DNA of 26,504 bases. Source: Serendipita indica DSM 11827. Taxonomy: Eukaryota > Basidiomycota > Agaricomycetes > Sebacinales > Serendipitaceae. Shown here in pieces: positions 9,674-19,400 of this stretch. Where the stretch lies: the NCBI GenBank assembly GCA_910890315.1, contig CAJVGD010000056.1, positions 1-26,504 of the forward strand, in the 5' to 3' direction. The stretch's first letter is position 1, and every line of letters begins with the position of its first letter. The position numbers were made by a program, and so were the translations under genes. Below the pieces are notes generated by a model. That model saw only the letters and a list, made by a program, of their open reading frames with translations. It was not told the DNA's origin and searched no databases.

Positions 9674-11566
9674 TCAAGCAAAGAGGCGCTTCGTATAGCT
9701 GTGCAAGCCGTGAACGCCTCCTTCGACCTGAGCACTCGCAGTCCGCAGCTCGAAACGCACAACCCCTGCACGTACAGCCTCTTGGAGAGCTGCGATCGAC
9801 TGTTGACCGGCGTCCTGAAGTGAATGTTGTAGTCCTGTGCAAGTACCTTTTTTCCACAAACGTTAGTAAGCCAGTTTCGACTGAGACTCTGGATGTTTGA
9901 GATTACCTACGGGAGGAATTTGTGAATCGAGCCTTGTCCTGAACGTCTCCGCTGACACCTTGCGACTTTGACCGCAGACGTCTCGGAGAAGTATCGAGCC
10001 GTCGCTGCATTTCCAGTCTCCTTTGCGCCGTTGACTTTTGGGCCACCCTTTCTTGTCTCACCGGTTGGGGACCAGGTGCCTTTGCACCGACGCTGCGCTG
10101 CTCCATAGCCTCGATGCTCCCATTCCACGATACGCCTTGACTCGTTTGCCCTCGTGGTAAAGTACTCTCAGGAGCCCTCCTCTGTACCGGCTAAGAGACC
10201 ACCATCATGACAGCACTCGCACCCATTGCGAGTGCCTTGACGATATGACCAACATTGGATATGCCTCCATCCGCAATGACTGGTACGCCAAACTTGGATG
10301 CGAATTCGGCGACTTGGTAGACGGCTGTAGCTTGCGGACGACCGACAGCCATGACCTCTTGGGTGATACAAATCGACCCACTACCCATACCGACACGAAG
10401 GGTCGGCTCCTGCATGAATAAGCTTGGCAGCCTGTTCACGCGTAACAACGTTTCCGGCTACAACCTCGAGATCTGGCCATTTTTGTTTGATCCATTGGAT
10501 CATTTCAATCTGATAGATCGAGTTACCCTGACTCGAATCTAGGATGACAATGTCAAGCCCTGCTTCCACGAGCAAGGCCAGACGATCGCGGTCGGCTAGG
10601 CGCGTTCCGATTGCAGCCGCAGCGTAGAGCTGCTTTGAGTCGGGACGCTTCGAGGAGAGGGGAAAGTTTTGGTTTTTGAGCAAGTCGGAACGGGCGAGAA
10701 GGGAGACGAGGCGTCCAGACGCATCGACGATGGGAAGTTTTCCCTTTTTGCAATCTCTGAGTACGTTATTAGCCTCGAGGAGCGTGACTCCAGAGGGAGC
10801 AGTGACGAGGTCGGTGGTCATGATCGTTTTGAGTGGCGGACGGGTCGTGGAACTGGATATCGCGAGAGTGACGATACCGAGTAGCTGACCACCCTAGGAT
10901 CCTGCTATTCCCAAGGCGTTAGCATCAGCACGGACAGACACGAAGGATCAGGGACCAAAAAAAAATCTCCGCACATCACATCCGAAAGGACGTTGGTCGG
11001 AAGAACGAAGGTATGGTATAGAGTTTCTCATCACAGGCGGAATAACAGAAACAAGACGTACAGGTGATGGGGATACCGCAAAAGCCAAGTCGAGCTTTAA
11101 TATCCAAGACATCGGCGACCGTGTCATCTGGACCGAGAACGACAGGATCCGAGATGAATCCATTTTCGTGACGCTTTACGGCGCGTACCATGGCTGCCTG
11201 TTCCTCGGCAGGCTGGTTGTGGATTACACCGATGCCGCCTAGAAGCTAACGTGGAGAGTTTACTAAGCAAAAGTAGAAGTAATCAAACGTGGTTTACACA
11301 CCGCCATGTTGATTGCCATTGCTTTTTCCGTGACAGTGTCCATGGGGCTACTCATAAACGGCGTTTTCAAGACGACCGACGCGTAATTCGGCCTCTGTGG
11401 AGACGACACTGGCTGGGAAGTCGATGTGACCAGGAAGAGCAGGAAATCGTTAGGTGAGCCCGCCGTGTTTGATCGAGCTCATCAACTGGGCAGCCGAAAG
11501 TCCATCACGGTCTTCATACGTCGAAAGATGCTCAAGAGCAGTTTTAGGGTCAAGAAACTGAGACAT
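9674..11566 (-). CDS. Inosine-5'-monophosphate dehydrogenase, frame interrupted
   Basis: Catalyses IMP + NAD+ to XMP + NADH, the rate-limiting step of guanine nucleotide synthesis, in the cytosol; target of mycophenolic acid. From ATG 11566 ([14 protein letters not shown]) the order is: [11 protein letters not shown]; the conserved [12 protein letters not shown] text; [21 protein letters not shown]1 ([24 protein letters not shown]); CBS2 ([27 protein letters not shown]); ILDSSQGNS; the catalytic loop GSICITQE (Cys codon 10368-10370); [18 protein letters not shown]; the flap YRGMGS region; and the C-terminal [21 protein letters not shown] with TGA at 9674. Introns: 11246-11301, about 10894-11061, and 9847-9906. 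The frame shifts at roughly ten places, mostly one or two bases lost at short homopolymers (for example near 11440, 11390, 10870, 10395, 10195 and 9945), yet key residues are intact. HHNQ has one His fewer. The sparse missense change favours sequence error over an old pseudogene. Confidence 0.93.
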
Positions 11567-11765
11567 GGCTGCGGACGAAACGAAGAGCAAAAGACAAGGA
11601 CGGGTCAAAGAGGGCTGACAGGGTCGGACCACGAGATCGAATTTTGTGGGTGGGTTCGATGGAAAACTTCGAAAAGACAAGATCCGACGAGATTTTATGT
11701 GTAATAGAAGTGTAATTGGATAATTAGCATGCTCAAATTGTACATTATGCTTTCGACCTTTAAAC

Positions 11766-12449
11766 CTAGGTGCGTTTGTTCGCCTCCTTTTCGACCTTTG
11801 ATGCTGTATCCCGAACACCTGCAGCACTCTTCTCTTTGGCATCCTCGGCCTTGCCCGAGCCCCATGACCACCACGAAGATCCAGTGGCTTTTGCAGACTC
11901 GACGGTTTGTTCTGTTGCAGCCTAGATGCGCTTAGTATCATCGTGTACTAAGTATAGATGGGCCTACCTTTGTCTTGTCAACCGCCTCCTCTGCCTTGTT
12001 GCGTGCCTGCTCGTAGCCACGCTGGAGAGCGTTCTGAGCATCATGTCCATGCTTTTCAGCCTCATATTTCGCCTTGTCAAGCTTGGCCTCGCCCTCTTTC
12101 TGTGTCATTGATTAGCCCTCACGTCTTCATGGTCGAGCAGACTGTCGGACGTACCTTTGTGCTCTGGAGGGATGCCTCACCTTCCTTCTTCCATTTCTCA
12201 CCCTTTGCTTCGGCAGAATGCTGGAGTTCTTTTGCTTTGGCCTTGAGCTCGTCGTCTTTGCCGGTGCTACTGAGATAGTACCATCCACCGCCTGCTACAG
12301 CGATTGCAGCGACGATACTAGCGGGACTGTACTGTTGCCCGTCTTTGGTGGATTGCTGGCGGGCTTGGTCATTGTCGGTTGAGGACCGGGGTGGCATAGA
12401 ATCGGCGAGGAGCCGTCGTGCGAAGAGTGCGTGCTGTTGAACGGAGCAT
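11766..12449 (-). CDS. Small single-pass membrane protein, mitochondrial-type presequence
   Basis: Three exons (12449-12155, 12099-11968, 11921-11766) split by introns of 55 and 46 nt. From ATG 12449 the N-terminus reads MLRSTARTLRTTAPRRFYATP, an Arg/Ser/Thr-rich presequence. The body has a Ser/Gln-rich linker, one hydrophobic segment (SIVAAIAVAGGGWYYL), and a long charged Lys/Ala/Glu helix ending EANKRT and TAG at 11766. To join presequence and body one must allow a frame change at the run CCACCCCGG near 12390: one extra base or two missing C, which gives 194 residues. Otherwise translation would start at ATG 12397 without a presequence. The architecture resembles small fungal proteins annotated 'calcofluor white hypersensitive protein'; I am unsure of that name. 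Likely an inner-membrane protein with a soluble helical tail. Its start is 212 bp past the mS41 stop, same strand. Confidence 0.7.
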
Positions 12450-12661
12450 TGACGTGGTGAATTTGAGAGTTGGGAGTAGACTTGGTTGAAAAGACTCGAC
12501 GCTGGCGAGGGTTTAAGTTGTGTCCTTGAAAGTGACGTCAATCTGCAGAGACGAGCGTCATCATCCCGCCACTTGAAATCGCCGGTAATGTCACAAGAGC
12601 ACCGTGGAGAATAAGATTTAGCAAGCGCGACGCAAAAAGTGGGAAATAATCGTGTTCTACG

Positions 12662-13310
12662 CTATGGCTTGATCGGTACAGTCTTCTTACGGATCGGCGG
12701 TCCCCACCTAGAGCACCGTTAGCATTCTGACAGTGAATAAAATACAATTACAAACCCTCTCTGCGTCTTCTTTGGCTGTGGCTCTCGCGCATACACCTTT
12801 GGATCTTCGCCTTGTCGAAACTTTTCGAGACACCACAGGAGATACCTGTCGAGGTTGAGCTATATCAAAGCCATTTAAACTGTCTCCTACCTTCTTTCCT
12901 GGACGGTGAGACCCATCTTGTCCAGCTTTTGGCCGTTGAGTCGGAATAATTCTTCCCAGCTGAGCGTATCGACGTCGGGGAGTTTTGTTTCGCACTTTCT
13001 CCCAAATGCTACAAGCAAGCTCTTTGTGTCGTATCCTCCTGTTTGCAGTTGATCAGCGTGTCATTGCATGGCTGTAACTTGACCTACGCTTGTCCAATGG
13101 TACCCGCGTCGCCTCTTCCGACTTTTTCTGCTGTCGAATCATTTCAGGTGTCATTTGAAAAGGAGAAGGCGTGTTGGGAACAGCCGCAGCTGGCTCAAAC
13201 CCGCCAGTGCTTCCTTGTTTGGTCGAGTCCGCCGCGTATAGACGTCCTGGAGCGCGTAAAACGCCTCGTATGACGAGTCTACGCGCGTGGAATTGGGCCA
13301 CAAATGACAT
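12662..13310 (-). CDS. Mitochondrial small-subunit ribosomal protein mS41 (FYV4-like, IGR motif)
   Basis: Component of the mitochondrial 37S ribosome (family role). Four exons (13310-13088, 13038-12891, 12845-12756, 12707-12662) total 507 nt and give 168 residues with no frame break. It begins MSFVAQFHARRLVIRGVL, a basic mitochondrial presequence. After a Pro/Gln-rich linker comes the IGR-type domain: LLVAFGRKCETKLPDVDTL, SWEELFRLNGQKLDKMGL, QERRYLLWCLEKFRQGEDP. In FYV4 the motif is 'IGR'; here it is FGR. The basic tail ends RKKTVPIKP with TAG at 12662. Introns are 49, 45 and 48 nt with clean GT..AG ends (GTAGGT, GTAGGA, GTTTGT) and CTGAT/GCTAAC-like branch sites. It is transcribed away from Tma46 on the other strand, about 200 bp from start to start. 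Recognition rests on the domain pattern. Confidence 0.85.
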
Positions 13311-13511
13311 GGCCAGAAACGTCAAGGTGTCGTGGTGTTCAAACTTGGAGGAGCAACTGACGGGCATGTCGACGGCCCGAACCAGGGAAATAGACGACCT
13401 TTGACATGTCTTTGATATATTCCTTTGGAAGAATAGTGGGCGGAACATCCACCAGGCTTGACGCCGACCACATCTTTCATCCGAGTCAGACCGCACTGAT
13501 CATCACACACG
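13311..13511. promoter_or_regulatory. Shared divergent promoter, mS41 and Tma46
   Basis: 201 bp separate the two start codons, so both 5' leaders and promoters must fit here or overlap. It contains a GC-box-like GTGGGCGGAAC near 13437-13447 and an AT-rich TTTGATATATTCC near 13410-13422. No classical TATA box is placed convincingly for either gene. Assignment is by position. Confidence 0.55.
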
Positions 13512-14878
13512 ATGCCTCCAAAGAAACAAAATGCACCGTCTTCATCAAAGGCTCCCGTCGACAAGGTCAGATATGACAACCAGAACCCAACTGCAGGCGC
13601 ATACTGACCAATTGGATACTCTATCATCAATACGATGCACTATATAGACGTTTGGGATGAAGAATGTGTGCGAGCATACTTTAGACGACTCGCCGTGTTC
13701 ACTAATCGGTCCGGATCGTGCGCTACAAATCCAGAAAAACAAGTCGGCCAAAGTGCAAAAGTATGTACAGCAAGTACAGAACGAACAAGCTCGAGCTGGC
13801 AAGACACCGGCTGCTCTGGCCAAGGAGAAAGAGAAAGAATTACGGGCCAAGGAAAAGGCGGCGGAGGAGAAGCGAAAGAAGGAGGAAGCAGAGCTGTTCA
13901 AGCCAGTTCAGGCGGTACAAAAGGTACCGTTTGGTGTTGGTGCGTGTCACGATTCTTCGTTTGCGGCATCTCAGCAGGGCTGTAGATCCCAAGACTGTCC
14001 TGTGTGCCTACTTTAAAGCCGGTACTTGTGACAAGGGGAACAAGTGCAAGTTTAGTCACGACCTAAACGTCGGGAGAAAGGTCGAGAAGAAGGATCTATA
14101 CAGCGATGCGCGAGAGGATAAGGAGAACGGTTTGTAGAATCTCTCTATGCGGAAGTTGGCTTACATAAAGTAGATACGATGGATAACTGGGACGAGGAAA
14201 AGCTACGAAAGGTCGTGCTTTCAAAAGCTGGGAATCCACGGACGACGACCGATATCGTCTGCAAATACTTTATCGAGGCGATTGAGACGAAAAAGTTTGG
14301 TTGGTTCTGGGAGTGTCCGAATGGTACGCAAGATCGTTTCGTCTCCCATCATACACTCACATCTTTATAGGTCAGGACTGCATGTATCGACACGCGCTTC
14401 CGCCAGGCTTTGTACTCAAGTCGGAGAAAAAGGCGCTCGACGATGCGGCCAAGGCGAACACAATCTCTCTCGAAGAGTTTCTGGAAGTCGAGGTGGGCGA
14501 TACCACTTCAATAGCTCATAGTCTTACATCCACTAGCGGCACAAATTGGGACCGAATCTCACACCCGTGACCCCCGAAACGTTTGCCCAGTGGAAAAAAA
14601 CTCGACTAGACAAGAAGGCTGCAGAGCAAGAAGCGTTGAAAAAGGCAAAGGAGACACAAAATGCTGCTGGTCGCGTAAATGGCATGAGTGGACGAGACCT
14701 GTTCGACTACCGACCCGAGTGGTTTGAAGAGGAGGATGACGAAGGAGATGCAGAAGATGCAGAAGGTGGTGGATGGGATATTGAGAGGATGCGAAAGGAG
14801 ACCGAGGCAGAGGCAGAACGAGAAGAGGAACTGCGGATGGAAGAAATGCGAAAGGAGTTTGAAACAACGTCTGTATAA
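13512..14878 (+). CDS. TMA46: CCCH zinc-finger protein Tma46 / ZC3H15 (DRG family regulatory protein 1)
   Basis: Partner that stabilises the translational GTPase DRG1 (Rbg1 in yeast) and associates with ribosomes; cytoplasmic (family knowledge). Seven exons (13512-13565, 13648-13665, 13735-13939, 13986-14129, 14174-14323, 14371-14492, 14537-14878) sum to 1035 nt, 344 residues, with no frame break. Order: MPPKK start; the TFGMKN motif; a long Lys/Glu/Ala helix; ELFKPVQ; first CCCH finger ([19 protein letters not shown]); [30 protein letters not shown]; second finger ([17 protein letters not shown] / QDCMYRH, split by intron 5); [56 protein letters not shown]; acidic tail to TAA 14878. Introns are 82, 69, 46, 44, 47 and 44 nt. 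Intact neighbour of a fragmented IMPDH. Confidence 0.95.
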
Positions 14879-15048
14879 TAGATCATCCTCTCTCCGGGCT
14901 TGGGTTGTCGCCGTTGAGCGCAGGGTACCAGGATCTATTGCAGGTTGAACTCGACACCGTCCGCGTTTCCTGCCAGAGGCCATCGACCGATTGAACAAAT
15001 ACTGAGGAAACTCAATTTTACGCGTTCAACTCTGTTCAACCACGTATC

Positions 15049-15912
15049 ATGTCTTACGGGCCTCTTGTTGGTCCGAGGACATTCGACAACTTGGAGGGTA
15101 TTCTCTGCGAACGCAACAGTGGTTACATCCAGAACTATCTTTCTCTATGGGAGGCGAAGTTCCAGTCCCAGGTCCTCCTGTGGAGGAACAGCGCGTCATC
15201 GTGAACATGTTCATGCAGGACGACGAGTCGCAGGTACACATTGCTTCTTTCGTATGATCCTATCCTTCATCATGACGAACCATGGACCTGTTCAGTAGAG
15301 CCTGACTTATTACAGGAAGAGCAATCCTAGCCCCGGAGGTGGTTCGCTCTAGCGTTTGTAGAGATACCCCATTCAGAGGATTCGGATGAAACAGAGCAGG
15401 ATTACTCTGCTTCACGTACGACACAGATGCTAGGATGACCGGGCGACTATAAGCTACTGCTCAACTTCTTTCATCACCTATACAACGACTTGAACGACAT
15501 CAGCGAGAAGGCTCTGCGACTCGTCAACAATGCCCGAAAGAAACGGAATCTCTCCTATTCGTTGGAGTACCCACGAGCGCACCGGCAAGGCGTACCGCTC
15601 GAGCGGACAGCGAGCCTAAAACAACGGGAATTGCGCAGGGAATTCTCGACCTCGCCCGAGAGCAATGAGACTTTAGAGGTAAACAAAGGCTCAAGTGACC
15701 CTTGCGACGCCACGAATCCGCCAGCGGGAAATGAGGATCACATTGATACAGCTGCCACTATGGAGCCACCCAATGTACTCTTTGAGTGCCCAATTGCCTG
15801 CTTTGGAGGATCCAATGCAGTGCAGCACCGGACAGTCCCGGATGAGGTGTGCAGACAGTTACCTAAAGAATCCGGTCTTTGCGTATGTGAAGACAAACAT
15901 AACCGCGACTAG
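15049..15912 (+). CDS. Hypothetical protein of unknown family
   Basis: Not recognised. Two possible starts: ATG 15049 (MSYGPLVGPRTFDNLEG), whose frame ends within about 50 codons, or ATG 15147 (MGGEVPVPGPPVEEQRVIV). The second runs to a donor at 15234 (CAG|GTACAC), with acceptors at 15295 or 15315. A later open frame (15490-15912, 140 codons, containing SEKALRLVNNARKKRNLSYS) is charged, low in hydrophobics and ends CEDKHNRD. A frame change or extra intron must lie between about 15315 and 15490. The last 40 bp (from 15872) belong to the duplicated segment, where they are antisense to the membrane-protein gene, so the C-terminus was probably replaced at the duplication edge. Confidence 0.4.
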
Positions 15913-15965
15913 GCCATAGAATATGGATAAGACGACTGTCAAATGACGGGTGTTAGCCATCGAGT

Positions 15966-16361
15966 CTATGTACGAGTAGATATAATGTACGACCCTCCAG
16001 GCGGGAAGCCAATGAGAGCATCCGCCCGTCCCTTCCAGCAGCGCAAGAGGATGACGCCCCAGAATACATAGCTACTCCAAGCGAAAAATGATAATACGAC
16101 TGCTACAGTAAACTTGACATCGTCAGGAGTGAGCAATCGCAGCGAGCCTCGACGGGAAATAGTAAGGAGTGTGTACAAGGAGCGCCAGGCGGGGTTAAAT
16201 GGTCGTTCTGGGCTCTTAGCACAATGGGTTTATGGTTACAAATGTAGTATACGTTGACATTCGTGTATGGGAACTGGCAGAACAAGGGTGAAACCGTGCA
16301 CTCGTCCCCCTGCTTCGATATTCAATGATGTAGAGTAAATAGATGCAAGTATTCTGTCCAT
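15966..16361 (-). CDS. Small two-helix membrane protein, copy A
   Basis: No family recognised. The best part (about 16199-15966) reads RRGSLRLLTPDDVKFTVAV, a hydrophobic segment FFAWSSYVFWGVILL, then RCWKGRADALIGFPPGGSY and TAA/TGA-type closure near 15966. A second hydrophobic stretch (LSIFYGLVAVMFVF) is visible beyond it in another frame, close to the copy edge. An ATG at 16361 (MDRILASIYSTS) matches the copy B start, but I could not settle the splice between it and the main exon. The gene is head-to-head with NLR A, 92 bp between starts. Truncated at its 3' end relative to copy B. Confidence 0.5.
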
Positions 16362-16453
16362 TTTCTGTGATATGCCCCACCAGGAGACAGTCGGCGTCTG
16401 ATAATTCAACCCGAGAGTGACAGACGCCATTCTTGGAACCATCCGCGTTGGCA
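16362..16453. promoter_or_regulatory. Bidirectional promoter, copy A
   Basis: 92 bp between the divergent starts of the membrane protein and NLR A. It shares the block GATATGCCCCACCAGGAGAC with copy B (one mismatch) next to the minus-strand start, then diverges; copy B has about 44 extra bases. Function inferred from position and conservation. Confidence 0.4.
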
Positions 16454-19400
16454 ATGTCACCTCAAAAGTCGACCAAACTAAATCAGGGACCCCCAGCTTC
16501 GGAACAGAGACTGCCAAGCAAGAGAGATCAAGTGCAAACCATGGCCAGCACAGTACTGGATGTGGTAGGAAACGTGGCCAAGGCGTCGGATATGCTCGCT
16601 CCTCTCAAGGCAGTTTGTCGAACAACAAATTCAGTCATCGACATCAAGCATGCAAGTAGATACACCCCGAATACCACTGGCTGATCAACTAACAGACCAT
16701 CGATGACAATCAAGGGGACTGGAACGACCTAGTACGCCGCCTGGAGCAATATATGGGCTGTCGAGAGCCAAATCGATTCTCTCGAAAAGTATCCTCCTGA
16801 GGATAGGGCTGTCGACGAGGCGTTCAGCCAGCCCCTCATTCATTATGTCGAGTAAGCCGGCACATCAACTCTGGCTCAGTCGACTGATTGATGCAGACTT
16901 CTCGAGGATATTCATTGCGCCATTGTCAATGATGCGCATAACCGACGCCGCACCAGCCGCAATGCTTTTACAGCCATCGGAGATGTGAGGATCGACGCTG
17001 GGATGATTGTTAAATTCAATCAAGAAATCGAGGACCGACATAGGCAATTCATGGTGAGGGCTTCCGGTCATATAGTCAAAATCTGACCTGCGAAATAGGC
17101 CGCTTTGGATCTGTTCATTGGACACCGCGTTCAGGTCATCGAACGGAATACCAAGGCCACCAAGTCGGACGGTAAGCAAGGACTCGCTCAATAAGAGGCT
17201 CGCAAATGTCCAAGTCGATGCATCTTTCATATTCCAACTCCCCATGGTGGCATTCGTCCCATCCTCGGTACACACCACCTGTCTACAAGGCACACGTCAG
17301 GCTGTTCTCCAGACAATCCGGAACTGGGCCGAGGACGATACTTCGGATAAGCCAATATTCTGGCTTTACATAGCTGGCTCTGGCAAGTCCACGGTCGCAA
17401 TGTCAGTAGCGACTGTGCCGCACGGAGAGAACTTTAGGAGGCCAGTTTCTTTTCAATGTCCAGTAACGATACGTCGACCACCGAAAAGTTCTGTTCGACT
17501 ATGGCAAGAGATCTTGTCCATCACATTCCAGAACTCGCACCGCACGTCGCCGATACTGTGAAGCGAAATCCTTCGATCATGCGAAGCTCACTTGAAGAAC
17601 AGTTCCGCACACTCATCACCGATCCACTCCGCCATCGACAGGAGCGTAGTTCTCATTGTCGACGCTATAGACGAGTGCAAATCGGACCTCAGCGAAGGGA
17701 GCTTTCGACACGCTCGCTAAAGCCGTTCAAGAAAGCAGGAACGTCAAGATCTTCATTACGAGTCGGCCAGACCCTGTCATCGAATCAGTTCTTCGGCCAC
17801 TCTCGATCAAATCTAAACTGGAAGACCGTCTCCACGATATCAAACATCGTGACAACGTGGATGACATCGCGGCCTATGTCCACCAATCACTCTACACCGT
17901 TCTGCCCCAGGACAAGAGGCAACGGCTGATTGAGAAGTCGAGCGGATTGTTCATCTGGGCCAGTACTGCGTGTCGGATGCTCAATAACGAGGCCACGTTG
18001 GAAAGCCACGAGAGGATATATGATCGCTTAATCTCGGCGGACCAAACTGGAGATATAGATGATGTATACAAACTCATCCTCGAGCGCATACCCCCAGAAC
18101 ACAATGCCATGCTGTGCAATATGCTCGCACTGCTGCTTGCTGCATTCGAACCCCTACCGTATACGATCTGGACGACATTCTCAACACACCGGAATAGGCG
18201 GGAGTGCCAAGGCGTTGGTCCAAAGCCTTGGAAGCGTTCTTATCGAGGACAAAACAACAAAAACCATTCAATTTCGTCATCCTACTCTAGTCGAGTATTT
18301 GCGACGTGCTGTATCGCCCAATCCCGAAAACCCGAACAAAGTCACATCGACATCCACAATGCACATGGGCAGCTTTCGTCGTGGTGTTTCAATAATCTCG
18401 AATCACGAAAGGAAGGACTCAAGTTCAATATATGTGAGTTGAGTCGTCATTCTACCGAAACCGAGATTTCCTGGATCTGGAGGCGAGAATATCAAGGTCT
18501 ATTCGAAGAAACCTTCGATATTCCAGTTTACATTGGCCATTTCATATATTGCCCAAGCAGATATCGAGGAGAAGCAAGCTCGGAAATAAAATCGAGCAGA
18601 TTATTCGTGCGCCATATGCACTATATTGGATGGAGGTTCTGAGCTTCGTTGGGGGAGTTCTCGGCCATTGACGGCCTTCGGGCCATGATACACAATACAG
18701 TGAGTGCCTCATTTCAGTACATTCTTGCCCTTGATTTAACACGACATGAAGACGGAAGAGAGGCTAAGTGTCATGTATAACGGACTTAAGGCAGTTTATG
18801 ATGGCATTTTCAGTACCTATTCAAGAAAGTGCACCGCATATCTACATTTCGGCGCTTCCATTCACGCCAACAAGATCTACTACATATTGAGGGCCTAACG
18901 ATGCATGGAAACACCCTCAATGTGACCAACGGGCAGGAGGAGAGATGCCGGGACTTCCAGAAGCGCTTCGAGGACATACAAAGTCTGTGACGGCGATCGC
19001 ATTCTCACCAGACGGCATGCGAATCCTCTCTGGCTCAGAGGATAATACAATTCGACTATGGGATGCGGAGACTGGTCAGTCATTGGGCGAGCCACTGCGA
19101 GGTCACACAGGCTCGGTCAATGCCGTCGCATTCTCACCAGACGGCTCCAAATTGCCTCTGGTCTAACGATGAGACAATTAGACTATGGAATGCGGAGACT
19201 GGCCAGTCGTTGGGAGAACCATTCCAGGCCACCAAGGCTCGGTCAACGCTGTAGCAATCTCACCAGACGGATGGCGTATTGTCTCCGGGTCGTCCGATAA
19301 GACTATTCGACTGTGGGATGCGGATACTGGGCAGCCATGGGGAGAGCCACTTCAGGGTCACACATATTTGATAAACACCTTGGCAGTCTCACCGGACGGC

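Noticed and set aside
9674-11566. Calling IMPDH an old pseudogene
   Set aside because: Conserved residues are retained almost everywhere and the breaks are short homopolymer indels; an old pseudogene should show scattered missense and nonsense changes as well.
12538-12747. Separate 69-codon minus-strand ORF
   Set aside because: It overlaps the last intron, last exon and 3' flank of mS41 and starts inside the intron.
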